Shown: positions 1 to 8,765 of the stretch, in pieces | How the letters are laid out: the number at the start of each line of letters is the position of its first letter | Numbering within the stretch: position 1 is the stretch's first letter | NCBI RefSeq assembly: GCF_009852415.1 | Contig: NZ_WOXS01000001.1 | Location: 1 to 64,000, forward strand | DNA from: Streptomyces sp. Tu 3180 | GTDB lineage: Bacteria > Actinomycetota > Actinomycetes > Streptomycetales > Streptomycetaceae | Direction of reading: 5' to 3' | Length of the DNA stretch: 64,000 nucleotides | Program-made: the position numbers and the translations under genes | The notes under the pieces: model-generated | Databases searched by the model: none | What the model was told of the DNA's origin: nothing | What the model saw: only the letters and a program-made list of their open reading frames with translations

Positions 1-1
1 C

Positions 2-460
2 GATTCCGATCCGGTGATCACAGCCCAGGCCCAGAAACTGACTCCTTCCGGGCTCCCCGTCACCTTCACCGTCGCGGATGCAATAGCTGAGCTTCCTGCC
101 GGCCCTTACGACGTCATCACGTGTGTCGCCACGATCCACCACCTGCCGTTCCCCCTGGCGCTCACCCGTTTCCGCCGCCATCTGGCTCCGGGAGGGACAC
201 TGGTGATCGTCGGCCTGTCTCGCGCCCAGACCCCCGTGGACCACCTGCTCGGCGCTGTCGCCATTCCGGCCAACGCTGCCATGGGCTGGCTGAAGAACAA
301 GGGCCGCCCCTCGCAGCGGCCCGTCTCCATGACGGCCCCTACTCGCTCAGCGGACATGACCTTTGACGACATCGTCCGTGAAGCCAGAGACGTCCTCCCT
401 GGCGCACGGCTGCGACGACGGTTGTTCTGGCGCTATACGCTTGTATGGAATCAGCCCTGA
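2..460 (+). CDS. Class I SAM-dependent methyltransferase, 3' part
   Basis: The frame is open from the window edge, so this is the C-terminal portion of a gene that begins outside. The segment DVITCVATIHHLP followed by RRHLAPGGTLVIVGL is the motif IV/post-motif region of small-molecule class I methyltransferases (Methyltransf_11/25 type). The SAM-binding glycine loop would lie upstream and is not visible. The C-terminus (RYTLVWNQP) looks natural for the family. Its last 10 bases overlap the 3' end of the convergent IS5 transposase gene, so the IS inserted at or just after the stop. The substrate cannot be told. Confidence 0.75.
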   Translation, partial: DSDPVITAQAQKLTPSGLPVTFTVADAIAELPAGPYDVITCVATIHHLPFPLALTRFRRHLAPGGTLVIVGLSRAQTPVDHLLGAVAIPANAAMGWLKNKGRPSQRPVSMTAPTRSADMTFDDIVREARDVLPGARLRRRLFWRYTLVWNQP

Positions 461-1314
461 GTGGCCCGTGGCTTCCTCGACCAAGTATCGGTGCGGGGGC
501 TCTTGCGGGTGAGACGCCGAGTCATCATGGTGATGAGCGCCCAGTTCAGGTGTGCTTCGGAGTGCTGGGGCAAGCGTTCGTAGTCGCGTGCGTTGCGGCG
601 GGCGTTCATGCACCAGCCGATCGTGCGCTCGACTTTCCAACGGCGGGGTAACACGACGAAGCCCTTGGTGCCCTTGGGTCGGGAGACGATGCGCAGGGTG
701 AGCCAGAGGCGGTCGCGGGCCCAGTCCACGAGGTCGCCGGCGTAGCCGCGGTCGGCCCAGACCTGGGTGATCTGCGGCTGGGTGAGGCGCAGGCGCCAGA
801 ACACGTCGCGGGCGGCGTCGCGGTCCTGGATGTCGGCGGGCGTCACCGTGATCATCACGGGCAGGCCGAGCGTGTCGACGGTGATATGTCGCTTGCGTCC
901 GTTGATTTTCTTCGCGGCGTCGTATCCCCGGCTGTCCCTGCCGACAGTGGAGGCGCCCTTGACCGACTGGGAGTCCACGATCAGCGTCACCGGGTGGGGA
1001 CAGCGGCCTTTGCCGGTACGGATCCTGCGGCGGAGCTGGTCACGGATGTAGGTGACGACCCCGGCCCGGTTCCACCGCCAGAAGAACCCGTAAACCGTCT
1101 CCCACGGAGGGAAATCCGCAGGCAGGGCTCGCCACTTCGCGCCGTTGTCGACGATGTAGCGGATGCCGTCGACGATCTCCCGCCGCGGCCACTTCTCCGG
1201 ATGACCGCCGGTCTTGGTCTGGCAGGCCGGGACGGGCAGCAGGGGTTCGAGAAGTGCCCATTCGGCGACGGAGGTGTCAGAGGGGTAGCGGCGGCGACGG
1301 GAGGCAGCGGGCAT
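451..1314 (-). CDS. IS5-family transposase (full length)
   Basis: A 287-aa DDE transposase. The N-terminal part (residues about 8-80) is the DUF4096-type domain, with SVAEWALLEPLLP and WRALPADFPPWETVYGFFWRW. The catalytic half has LIVDSQSVKGA (first Asp), WADRGYAGDLV (second Asp) and WKVERTIGWCMNARR (Glu). It has no frameshift, so it may be functional. Terminal inverted repeats were not confidently located. It lies convergent to the methyltransferase gene and upstream of a plasmid-like gene pair. Confidence 0.85.
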   Translation of the reverse strand: MPAASRRRRYPSDTSVAEWALLEPLLPVPACQTKTGGHPEKWPRREIVDGIRYIVDNGAKWRALPADFPPWETVYGFFWRWNRAGVVTYIRDQLRRRIRTGKGRCPHPVTLIVDSQSVKGASTVGRDSRGYDAAKKINGRKRHITVDTLGLPVMITVTPADIQDRDAARDVFWRLRLTQPQITQVWADRGYAGDLVDWARDRLWLTLRIVSRPKGTKGFVVLPRRWKVERTIGWCMNARRNARDYERLPQHSEAHLNWALITMMTRRLTRKSPRTDTWSRKPRATQG

Positions 1315-1351
1315 GGCGGGCTCGGCAGAGGTGATCGACGGTGGACGGGGT

Positions 1352-1765
1352 TTATTTGGCGAGCTGGGCGAGGGTGGCGCGCACCCCAGTGAGCTGGGCG
1401 GTGGCGAGCTGGGCCCATTCGTCGTCGGGGTAGCGGGCCAGGTGCGGATCGAGCGTGCCCGTGATCACACGGGTGAGCCGGCCGAGGATCTGCCGGAACT
1501 GCCGCTTGTCGTACTCAATCCAGTCCGCGGGGTCGTCGGAGAACATGAACCTGTCCCGCCGTGTCCAGGTGATCGGCGTCAGGTTCTCCGCGGCGACGAC
1601 GTCGCGGACGTGCCGCATCCCGCGGCCGACCTGCGAGCGGGTCAGGCGGGTGGCGGCCATGAGCTGATAGGTGTGCAGGCCGGCGGGGCGTGCTTCCATC
1701 AGAGCGACGCGGACCAGATCGCCGTAGTGCTCGGCCAGCGGCCGGGCCTCCCGCCGTCGCGGCAT
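1352..1765 (-). CDS. Small winged-helix-like protein (RacP-like)
   Basis: A 137-aa basic protein. Residues about 30-60 (GLHTYQLMAATRLTRSQVGRGM) look like a winged-helix or helix-turn-helix unit, and the rest is charged and predicted helical. Its ATG lies 3 nt after the stop of the upstream DUF6192 gene, so the two are probably translationally coupled. Such pairs are found in Streptomyces plasmids and integrated elements, where the names RacO and RacP have been used for similar proteins. That assignment is from memory and tentative. Function unknown; DNA binding is an inference. Confidence 0.6.
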   Translation of the reverse strand: MPRRREARPLAEHYGDLVRVALMEARPAGLHTYQLMAATRLTRSQVGRGMRHVRDVVAAENLTPITWTRRDRFMFSDDPADWIEYDKRQFRQILGRLTRVITGTLDPHLARYPDDEWAQLATAQLTGVRATLAQLAK

Positions 1766-1768
1766 GGC

Positions 1769-2779
1769 CTACTCGCCTATGAGCAGCTGGACCAGCTGCT
1801 CGTCCAGGGTGAACTCGCCGTTGTCGAGGGCCCCTTCGAGCCAGTCCGCCGCCGCGCGGACCCGGCCGATCTGCCGGCGCACGGTCTCGCGCTCGTCCTC
1901 GGTGAACTCCTGCCCGCGCAGCTGCGGGACCAGGCGGCCGAGCGTGGCCACAAAGCCGTGGCAGGAACCGACCAGGTCGAGGTACTCGATGGTGTGCTCG
2001 ATCGCGCGGACGGCCGGGGTACGTTCCCGGATCCGGTCCCGGGTGTCGGCGGAGTTGTCGAACTGGGCGCGGTTGACGAGCATCCGGGTGGTGTCGTCCC
2101 GCATCGTCTTCCGGGCGACGGCCGGGCGGCGCAGCAGGTCGGTGGTCACCTGCTGGGCGACGGTGTCGTCCCTGGTCAGTTCCGTGACGACCCGGACCCT
2201 TTCGGCCGGGGTGACGTGCTCGGTGACCGCCGGACGCTTCAGCAGGTCGGTGGCGACCTGGGCTGCGACCTCGTCGTCTCGGGTTAGGTCGGCGACGGCC
2301 TGGACCTTCTCATCGACCGTGACCGGCCGGTCGACCCGCTGCCCGACGACCCGTTTCGCGCCGTCTGGCGTCCACTGCCGAGCTCCCGTGCGCGGGTTGA
2401 ACGGTGCGTCCTCGATCGCCGCCCACCGCTCGTCCTCGTCCGCGACCGATGCGAGGATGCGGTGAACGGTGAACGACACACCCTCCTTGCGGCGCCCCTC
2501 GGGCCACCGGTTGGCGGTGTATCGCCAGTCCTCGACCGTCCGGCGCTCGACGCCTATGTCGTCCGCGAACATCTGCAACGACTCCGTCACGGTGAACAGG
2601 TCGTCCGTGCCGTTCGGCATCGACCCGCCCACCGACCGCATCGGCTCGATCTCCAACGCCATGTCGCCCAGGGCGAACTGCGCCCTCGCGACCTGTGCGA
2701 TCAGTTCCTTCGCCCGGGTGACGAGCTGTTCGTAACGCTGCCGGGTGACGTTCCCGATCCGGTCGGCCACGTCGGTCAT
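1769..2779 (-). CDS. DUF6192-type protein (RacO-like)
   Basis: About 336 aa from the preferred ATG at 2779; a GTG at 2788 would add three residues. The N-terminal part contains FADDIGVERRTVEDWRYTANRW, an HTH-like segment. The middle carries two similar units of roughly 40 residues (TRDDEVAAQVATDLLKRPAV and TRDDTVAQQVTTDLLRRPAV), each preceded by a TPAE/TVDE-type helix. The C-terminus is helical and acidic. It has no membrane segment or signal peptide. It heads a two-gene unit with the small winged-helix-like protein. The repeat and HTH-like parts suggest DNA binding, as in partition or plasmid regulation, but no function is established here. Confidence 0.65.
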   Translation of the reverse strand: MTDVADRIGNVTRQRYEQLVTRAKELIAQVARAQFALGDMALEIEPMRSVGGSMPNGTDDLFTVTESLQMFADDIGVERRTVEDWRYTANRWPEGRRKEGVSFTVHRILASVADEDERWAAIEDAPFNPRTGARQWTPDGAKRVVGQRVDRPVTVDEKVQAVADLTRDDEVAAQVATDLLKRPAVTEHVTPAERVRVVTELTRDDTVAQQVTTDLLRRPAVARKTMRDDTTRMLVNRAQFDNSADTRDRIRERTPAVRAIEHTIEYLDLVGSCHGFVATLGRLVPQLRGQEFTEDERETVRRQIGRVRAAADWLEGALDNGEFTLDEQLVQLLIGE

Positions 2780-2925
2780 GATGACCACCGCCCTCGCCCA
2801 GGTCCGGCCCGGCCACCACGATGTGACCGGTCAAAGGGGGCGCCGGCCCCGGTCACCGTCCACCGTGACGCGGGCGCGACACGCCGGGGCAGGGCGTGAG
2901 CCAGGGGCGCTTGAAGCGCACACGC

Positions 2926-2948
2926 TTTGCAGCCAACTACCCTGCAAA
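2926..2948. promoter_or_regulatory. Inverted repeat, possible operator
   Basis: TTTGCAG and CTGCAAA form perfect 7-bp arms around a 9-base spacer, about 150 bases upstream of the DUF6192 start and close to the 3' end of the zinc-finger gene. The arms are AT-richer than the surroundings, as expected of a repressor site. An operator role is inferred only from position and symmetry. Confidence 0.3.
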
Positions 2949-2983
2949 ACTTGAGATGTTCGAGGTGTCTGCGAGGCGTTCGG

Positions 2984-3292
2984 CTACGGCGTTTCCGTAA
3001 CGCCGTTCCGCGACGCCCGCCGGTGGCGGCAAGCTCGCACCCGGCACCGGTCCGAGCAATACACCGCCGCCTTCGACCGCTCCACCCCTACCGTCCACGA
3101 CCGTCGGCACACCGGGCACTCGGCCTGCTCTCCCCGCTGTATCGCGGCCACACGCTGCCGAGTCCGCTGAAGCCTCCGCCACCGTCGTGACCTGCACCGA
3201 CCCGAACAGAACACCGCCTCCGCCGCCATCGTCTGCGGCAGCGGATCACCACACTCCCGGCAGTACCGCCGAGCCGTCCCGCCAGCCCCCAC
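2984..3292 (-). CDS. Small double zinc-finger protein
   Basis: A 102-aa, very Arg-rich protein with two four-cysteine clusters: CRECGDPLP paired with VFCSGRCRSRRW (residues about 10-38), and CPVCRRSW paired with VYCSDRCRVRACRHRR (residues about 58-90). The spacing fits treble-clef or zinc-ribbon fingers that bind nucleic acid. It lies upstream of, and in the same direction as, the DUF6192 and winged-helix-like pair, about 200 bases away. Similar small zinc-finger proteins are common on actinomycete plasmids and integrative elements. Exact role unknown. Confidence 0.6.
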   Translation of the reverse strand: MGAGGTARRYCRECGDPLPQTMAAEAVFCSGRCRSRRWRRLQRTRQRVAAIQRGEQAECPVCRRSWTVGVERSKAAVYCSDRCRVRACRHRRASRNGVTETP

Positions 3293-3332
3293 ACCTCAGA
3301 TCATCCAGGTGCACGCACCTCACGGCCAGGGA

Positions 3333-3632
3333 TCAAAAACACCTACTCAGTCGCTGCAGGTAGGGCAGCAGCCGGTGGAGGCTGTCGGCGAAGACCACCT
3401 CGTTGAAGCCCTCCGCCAGCAGCGCGGGATGGGAATGGACCATCGCCTTGTGCTGCGCACGTACCGTGTCGTCCGGCACGGTACGGTTGGCCGGCCGCGG
3501 GCCTTGGCGTTCCACGCACACCGAGACGGGGGTGGCCACCAGGATCGCGATGACGGGCATGTGGTGCCGCTTGGCGGCGGCGACCAGCGGCTCACGGGCC
3601 TCGCGGGTGACGTTCGTGGCGTTCCCTGTCAA
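3333..3632 (-). pseudogene. 5'-truncated AAA/polynucleotide-kinase-type ATPase
   Basis: The remaining approximately 99 residues match the second half of the P-loop kinase domain seen in Pnkp-like and zeta-toxin-like proteins: ATNVTREAREPLVAAAKRH, then IAILVATPVSVCVERQ, then RTVPDDTVRAQHKAM and GFNEVVFAD. The Walker A part that should precede ATNVT is absent, and the sequence upstream changes to unrelated DNA bordering an IS remnant. The gene is therefore broken and cannot make an active ATPase. Confidence 0.55.
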
Positions 3633-3689
3633 GTTCTACTGTTCGCATCGAGCGAATCCCAGCGGGGCCATGAACGCGGTTGTCTCACT

Positions 3690-4110
3690 GAGCTGTTTCC
3701 AACCTCAGTTTGAGCAGGTCAGATGCAGGGTGAGGACGGCCTGAACCAGGCTGGTGATGCGAGTCGTGGAACATCGCAGCTTGCGCAGGAGTCGCCAGCT
3801 CTTGAGGGTGGCCATGGCCTGCTCGACGAGCGCACGGATCCCTGCATGCGAGCGGTTGACATGCCTTGATGTCGTGGACCGCGCCGGGCAGTGCAGGCGA
3901 TACCCACACCAGTCGCCCGGGCGGGATCGGTGATGATCTGCACGTTCATGCCTATGTTTCCCAGAGTAGAAGGGCCGGTCGGCCGCGATTCGGTCGATCG
4001 GCAGCAGCGTGCCGTCCAGGATCACGAAGGCCTTGGTGGACGCCGTGCAGGCCGCGGTCCGCAGGTCGGAAGCCAGCGCGGCGAGGACCGCACCCGCAGC
4101 AACCGCTTCA
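3690..4110 (-). pseudogene. Degenerate IS5-group transposase (DDE_Tnp_4 type)
   Basis: Fragments of the same transposase type as the intact element at 5231-6112 can be read in two frames. These are FVILDGTLLPIDRIAADRPF and the HRHERAD region in one frame, MNVQIITDPA and WVSPALPGAVHDIKA in others, and a C-terminal ALVEQAMATLKSWRLLRKLR. Frameshifts and an internal deletion separate them. It abuts the truncated kinase gene on one side and the C-terminus of a methyltransferase gene on the other. Confidence 0.65.
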
Positions 4111-4992
4111 AGCGCTGAACACTTCGCGAAGAACCCGCTGCAGGCGGTCGCGAGCAGGCAGGTCGGCAACGACAACGACGAAAGGCGGATCAGCGCGCCG
4201 GCTCAGACATGCCTCGCGCCTGGTCGCGGCTGGCGACCACCAGGTATCCATCGCTCTCGGGGCGAAGGTGGTGGACTGCACCGTGAGCCCGACACTCCGC
4301 AACTGCGCCACGAGGTCCTCGTACCGGTAGGGCCAGATGGACAACCGCTCCGAGCAGGCTCGCACTGCCCCATCCGGCTCGATCTGGGCGACCACGATCT
4401 CGAGGAAGTGTTCCTGCTCCCAGCGCTGCTCGATCTGCCAGTAGTAGCTGACGACCGCATCGCGGTCGTTGCGGCGGATGAGTCGATCGCGAACGTCTAC
4501 CCGTGAGCCGGCGGAGCGCACGAGCTCCCAGTTGCGTGACGTGAGCACGAGGCGTCCGCCCGGATTCAGCAGCCGCGACATCGCTTCCAGTGCGGTCAGG
4601 CGCCCGGCTGCGCCCTCGGCGTGCCCGAGCGAGTTGCCGACGCAGAACACCAGATCGAACGTGGAGTCCTCCAGGTGGTCGGGCAGCTCGTCCCAGCTCG
4701 CGCGGAGGGCTCGAAGCGAGACACCCTGCTCGTCGGCGGCCTTCTCGGTCCGGCGAACCATCCCATCGCTGGCGTCTGCGGCGACCACGTCAAGGCCAAG
4801 ACTCGCGAGACCGACGGCGAGCTGGCCGGTTCCACACGCGCAGTCGAGGACGCGCGCGTTGGGCGGCAGAGAGCCCACGACATCGCTGTAGTAAACCGCG
4901 GCTGCCTTGGCGGGGGTCAACCTGTCGTCCCCGATCAGCCACTCGTATACGTCGGAAAGCGCCCCATAACCAGCCACCGCGATAACCTCCAT
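4108..4992 (-). CDS. Class I SAM-dependent methyltransferase
   Basis: About 294 aa from the ATG at 4992, where homology-like sequence begins (YGALSDVYEWLIGDD). The SAM-binding motif I is VLDCACGTGQLAVGLA, followed by VVAADASDGM (motif II), DLVFCVGNSLGHAEG (motif IV) and LLNPGGRLVLTSRNWELV (post-motif). This is the pattern of small-molecule or glycine/sarcosine-type methyltransferases. The last dozen residues (RLQRVLREVFSA) run into the neighbouring IS remnant, so the natural C-terminus may have been replaced. Substrate unknown. Confidence 0.75.
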   Translation of the reverse strand: MEVIAVAGYGALSDVYEWLIGDDRLTPAKAAAVYYSDVVGSLPPNARVLDCACGTGQLAVGLASLGLDVVAADASDGMVRRTEKAADEQGVSLRALRASWDELPDHLEDSTFDLVFCVGNSLGHAEGAAGRLTALEAMSRLLNPGGRLVLTSRNWELVRSAGSRVDVRDRLIRRNDRDAVVSYYWQIEQRWEQEHFLEIVVAQIEPDGAVRACSERLSIWPYRYEDLVAQLRSVGLTVQSTTFAPRAMDTWWSPAATRREACLSRRADPPFVVVVADLPARDRLQRVLREVFSA

Positions 4993-5230
4993 CACTCGAC
5001 GACACGCAGGCGAGACCGCGCCTGCGATTCGGACCTTGCGCCTCGCACTGTGCCGGGCCGTGTCAGCGAAGCATTGCGCAGGACCCAACCACTTCCGGCC
5101 GCTGAGACTCCACCGGATTTCGTGGGAAACCGCGACACGCCGCACCGACGCAGGTCCCCACTCCACCGGCGCCCCATCGGCCACGATGGGGACCGCAGCC
5201 GGCAAGCGCGCGTTCACTGCGGAGCGCTTT

Positions 5231-6112
5231 CACTGAGCTTTTTCAGCGCTGACGCTCCAAGGTGAGGACCGCTGCGGTGATTGACGACAGGCGGTTCGGG
5301 CTGCATCGGGCTCTACGGAAGATCCGCCAGGACTTCAGCCTTGCGACACCTCGCTCGACCGGTGCTCGGGCTGCTGACAGCGCCCGGTTCGTCGTGCGCT
5401 GGGTGGGTGTGAGTTCTCGGCGGGGCGGGCGTCGGACCGGCGTGGTCACCCAGGGGCCGGCTCCGATGTAGGCGCGGTCAGCGAGGATGGGGACGCCCTG
5501 GCGTTCGCAGATCCGGATGATCCGGTGGGTACGGGCTGCGGTGAGGTCGTGGGTGCGGCCGGGCAGCGCGGGCGAGATCCACAGCAGTCTGCCCGCGGGA
5601 TCAGTCACGACCTGCACGTTCACGCCGTGGCGGCGGTGTTTGTGGGAGTAGTTGGCCCGGCTGTCGCCGACCCGGTCGCACTCGGCGAGCGTGCCGTCCA
5701 GGAGGACATGCCCGGGGTCGGTCTCCCGCAGCACCCGCAGCAGTCCGGGCGCCCGTTTGGACAGGTGGCTGATGACGGCGGTGACGTAGGTGTGGGCGGT
5801 ACCGACCGAGATCCCGAAGCCGGCCGCGATCTGCGTGAGGGTGTCGTGCCGACGCAGGTACACCAGGCCGACCAGGGCACGCTGGTGCGGGGGCAGCTTG
5901 CAGCGGCGGTCACCCTCGCGGGTGACGATGAGCATGGTGACCCACTCGACCAGGGCGTGAGGCAGGTCGAGTGCGGCAGGATAGACAACCAACGAGGCTC
6001 CCACGCCGGTGGGTTGAGACGTAGAACACCTCCTCCAACGGCACGGGAGCCTTGTGTGTTGCGGGGATCCATCCCGTCACCCGATCAGTGGCCACGCTGA
6101 AAAAGCTCAGTG
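5231..6112. mobile_element. IS5-group insertion sequence with visible inverted ends
   Basis: The left end (5231-5248, CACTGAGCTTTTTCAGCG) and right end (6095-6112) are perfect 18-bp inverted repeats flanking one transposase gene. The stop codon of the transposase lies inside the left repeat. A second copy of the right end follows immediately (6113-6134). The element looks intact. Confidence 0.8.
5243..6004 (-). CDS. IS5-group transposase (HTH_Tnp_4 / DDE_Tnp_4)
   Basis: A 253-aa transposase with an N-terminal HTH around [19 protein letters not shown] and a DDE_Tnp_4 catalytic domain: [13 protein letters not shown] (first Asp), [17 protein letters not shown] (His-Asp), [11 protein letters not shown] (second Asp) and [16 protein letters not shown] (Glu). 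It opens with [10 protein letters not shown], the usual start region of this group. Unlike the remnant at 3690-4110 it has no frameshift. Confidence 0.85.
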   Translation of the reverse strand: MGASLVVYPAALDLPHALVEWVTMLIVTREGDRRCKLPPHQRALVGLVYLRRHDTLTQIAAGFGISVGTAHTYVTAVISHLSKRAPGLLRVLRETDPGHVLLDGTLAECDRVGDSRANYSHKHRRHGVNVQVVTDPAGRLLWISPALPGRTHDLTAARTHRIIRICERQGVPILADRAYIGAGPWVTTPVRRPPRRELTPTQRTTNRALSAARAPVERGVARLKSWRIFRRARCSPNRLSSITAAVLTLERQR

Positions 6113-6134
6113 GCCACGCTGAAAAAGCTCAGTG
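6091..6134. repeat. 22-bp tandem duplication of the IS right end
   Basis: GCCACGCTGAAAAAGCTCAG plus TG occurs twice head to tail (6091-6112 and 6113-6134). Each copy includes the complete 18-bp terminal inverted repeat of the adjacent IS. Two usable right ends are thus present. Confidence 0.9.
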
Positions 6135-6193
6135 AGATGCACACTGCCGACGGCAGCAGTGTTCAGCACCGCCGTTTCTGTTCCGCCCGACTG

Positions 6194-8668
6194 TCAAGTC
6201 GGCGGCTTGCGGACGATACCGGTGAAGCCAGCAACGAACAGGGTGAGGAACGCCCAGCTTAAAAGCTGCAGGACCACGCCTGCCACGAAGACCCACTGCG
6301 CAGGACCTGCGTTGGTCAGCTCGCAGCGGCCGGCCCCGATCGTTCCAAGCAGAGGCACGGCGCGGTCGACAGCGAACCCGATGCTTTCCACCACGCCGCA
6401 GCGCCCACCTCCTCGAGCCTTCGGGTGAACTACCCATCCGTGAGTATCCGCCAAGAGCATAAGGCCACAAGAGATGGCCATGACGAGGAGGAGGAACCAC
6501 AGAGCGCGACCGGATCGGTAGCCATAACGGACCGTCACGCGGGCGATCCAATGCCAAACTCTGGCCCCTCGCAGGGAGCCATCCTCTTGGCTGAGCGTCA
6601 GGCCGAAGGCATCCTGCTGGGCGATAAGAACCATCTTGGCACGCTCCTCATCACCCGCTCTCCGGAAGACATCGGCTAACTGTCGGTACGGCTGCGGAGG
6701 ATTACCAGGCACGCACTTCTGGAGCACTTGCAGCCAAGTTTCGGCTCGAGGCTCAAGGGGCTGGGAACGGTAAGTGAAGCCTTCCAATAGCAATCGCGGC
6801 CGCGCCTTGGCCTCGTCGAGCAGACTGTGCCATGCGTTCTCGCTCCACAACGACAGCGCGCCGTCCACTCGGGCATCTCGTAGATCGAGGATCACACGGT
6901 CGCCGCCTTGGGTGGCCACCCGTCCACTTACCGTCAACGTGCCAGTGATGTGGGCGCCTGACAGCCGGATGGCGCCGTCTTTTCCGCCGCCGGTGGCCTT
7001 CAGGTCAGCCAGCGAGGTTTCGCTGTCGACGCGCAGGCGGTCGGCGGCCAGGGCTGGACCGGTGTGGTTGGTCAGCTCTGCACCGGTTAGATAGAGCTTG
7101 CCGGCGAAGTGGGCTCCCGTTAGGCGAACGGTGCCGTCCTCCCCGTGCCCGGTGGCCTTCAGGTCGGCCAGCGAGGCGTGACTGCCAATCTGCAGGCGGT
7201 CGGCGAAGAGGGCGGGACCTGTGTCACTGGTCAAGGTTGGTCCGCTGCGGTTGGTCAGTTCGGCTCGGCGCAGGTCGAACTGGCCAGCGATGTGGGCCCC
7301 AGCCAGTCGGACGGTGCTGTCTTTTCCGTGGCCAGTAGCCTTTATGTCGGCCAGCCAGGTGCTGCTGTCGACTCGTAGGCGGTCGGCGGCCAGGGCTGGA
7401 CCAGCGTGGTTCGTCAGCTTGGCGCCGGTCAAGTGAAGCTCGCCGGTGATATGCGCATCGACCAGCCGCACAGTGCTGTCTTCTCCGTGACCGGTGGCTT
7501 TTATGTTGGCCAGCGAGGTGTAGCTGTCGACCTTAAGGCGGTCGGCGAATAGGGCGGGGCCGTTGTGATTGGTCAGCTCGGCATAGCGCAGGTCAAGCTC
7601 GCCGGTGATGTGCGCGCCTGACAGCCGCACAGTGCTGTCTTCTCCGTGACCGGTGGCTTTTATGTTGGCCAGCGAGGTGTAGCTGTCGACCTTAAGGCGG
7701 TCGGCGAATAGGGCGGGGCCGTTGTGATTGGTCAGCTCGGCATAGCGCAGGTCGAGCCCGCCGGTGATGTGCGCGCTTGACAGCCGGATGGCGCCGTCTT
7801 TTCCGCCGCCGGTGGCCTTCAGGTCAGCCAGCGAGGTTTCGCTGTCGACGCGCAGGCGGTCGGCGGTCAGGGCTGGACCGGTGTGGTTGGTCAGCTCCGC
7901 GCCGGTCAGGCGGAGCTTGCCAGTGAAATGGGATCCCACTAGTTGGACAGTGCCGCCTTCTCCGTGGCCGGTGGCCTTCATGCCAGCCAGCGAGGTGTGG
8001 TCGTCGACCTGCAGACCGTCAGCAAATAGGGCGGGGCCCCTGTCGTTGGTGAGCTCGGCGCCGACCAGGAGCAATTGGCTGGTGATCTGCGCGCCTAGCA
8101 GCCGGACAGCGCCGTCTTTTCCATGGCCGGTGGCTTTTATGTTAGCCAGCGAGGTGTAGCTGTCGACCTTAAGGCGGTCGGCGAGTAGCGCGGGGCCGTT
8201 GTGATTGGTCAGCTCGGCATAGCGCAGGTCGAGCCCGCCGGTGATGTGCGCGTCCAGCAGCCGGACCGCACCGGCCTTTGCGTGACCGGTGACCTTCACG
8301 TGGGCCAAGGCGAGGGAAAAACTGAGCTGCAGGTGGTCAGCGTGCAGGGCAGGCAGCACCGACCCGCTTAGGGACAGAGAAGACATCTGGGCGCGTTCTA
8401 ATACCACCGGTTCGTCGAACTGGCACCCCTCCAGCCTGAGTGGGACAACACTGCGCACATCGGTCAGGTCAAGTTGGCCGGTGATGCGCGCCCTGAGCAA
8501 ACGGATGCCTCGTGGGTCGAGCGGACCTCCAGTGCGCTCCAACAGAAGGCTGCGGATTTGCCTCGCCGACACCTTCCTGAGGCGCGGATGCACTCGCGCA
8601 GGCATCCACCTTCGGGTCAGATCGAGGACTGCCCCCGCTTCTGTCGCTTTGATCAGTCGGTCACGCAC
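6194..8668 (-). CDS. Large repeat protein with two C-terminal membrane helices
   Basis: About 824 aa from the GTG at 8668, chosen because GTGGGGAAC just upstream is a good ribosome site; an ATG at 8731 is the alternative. After a degenerate N-terminal region come eight units of about 53 residues and a partial ninth, of the form VRLxGAHITGxLDLRYAELT then NHxGPALxADRLxVDSxTSL. These resemble pentapeptide-like or right-handed beta-helix repeats. One unit has a small insertion. The C-terminal part has a charged helical region, then two hydrophobic segments (ALWFLLLVMAISCGLMLLA and FVAGVVLQLLSWAFLTLFVA). Similar Streptomyces proteins are often labelled membrane-associated oxidoreductase without biochemical support. 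Function unknown; a membrane-anchored solenoid scaffold is an inference. Confidence 0.75.
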   Translation of the reverse strand: MRDRLIKATEAGAVLDLTRRWMPARVHPRLRKVSARQIRSLLLERTGGPLDPRGIRLLRARITGQLDLTDVRSVVPLRLEGCQFDEPVVLERAQMSSLSLSGSVLPALHADHLQLSFSLALAHVKVTGHAKAGAVRLLDAHITGGLDLRYAELTNHNGPALLADRLKVDSYTSLANIKATGHGKDGAVRLLGAQITSQLLLVGAELTNDRGPALFADGLQVDDHTSLAGMKATGHGEGGTVQLVGSHFTGKLRLTGAELTNHTGPALTADRLRVDSETSLADLKATGGGKDGAIRLSSAHITGGLDLRYAELTNHNGPALFADRLKVDSYTSLANIKATGHGEDSTVRLSGAHITGELDLRYAELTNHNGPALFADRLKVDSYTSLANIKATGHGEDSTVRLVDAHITGELHLTGAKLTNHAGPALAADRLRVDSSTWLADIKATGHGKDSTVRLAGAHIAGQFDLRRAELTNRSGPTLTSDTGPALFADRLQIGSHASLADLKATGHGEDGTVRLTGAHFAGKLYLTGAELTNHTGPALAADRLRVDSETSLADLKATGGGKDGAIRLSGAHITGTLTVSGRVATQGGDRVILDLRDARVDGALSLWSENAWHSLLDEAKARPRLLLEGFTYRSQPLEPRAETWLQVLQKCVPGNPPQPYRQLADVFRRAGDEERAKMVLIAQQDAFGLTLSQEDGSLRGARVWHWIARVTVRYGYRSGRALWFLLLVMAISCGLMLLADTHGWVVHPKARGGGRCGVVESIGFAVDRAVPLLGTIGAGRCELTNAGPAQWVFVAGVVLQLLSWAFLTLFVAGFTGIVRKPPT
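6990..8287. repeat. 159-bp in-frame repeats
   Basis: Eight tandem 159-bp coding repeats (one enlarged) make up the middle of the membrane repeat protein. The two around 7500 and 7660 are nearly identical at the DNA level, exactly 159 bases apart, which indicates recent duplication or gene conversion. Confidence 0.85.
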
Positions 8669-8765
8669 GTTCCCCACGTTATGCCGACTCCATAAGCAGA
8701 CGCCTAGGCAGGATGAGAAATCCTCCTCCATCTGAGTCAAAGACAGCAGTAGCTTGACTGTGCGT

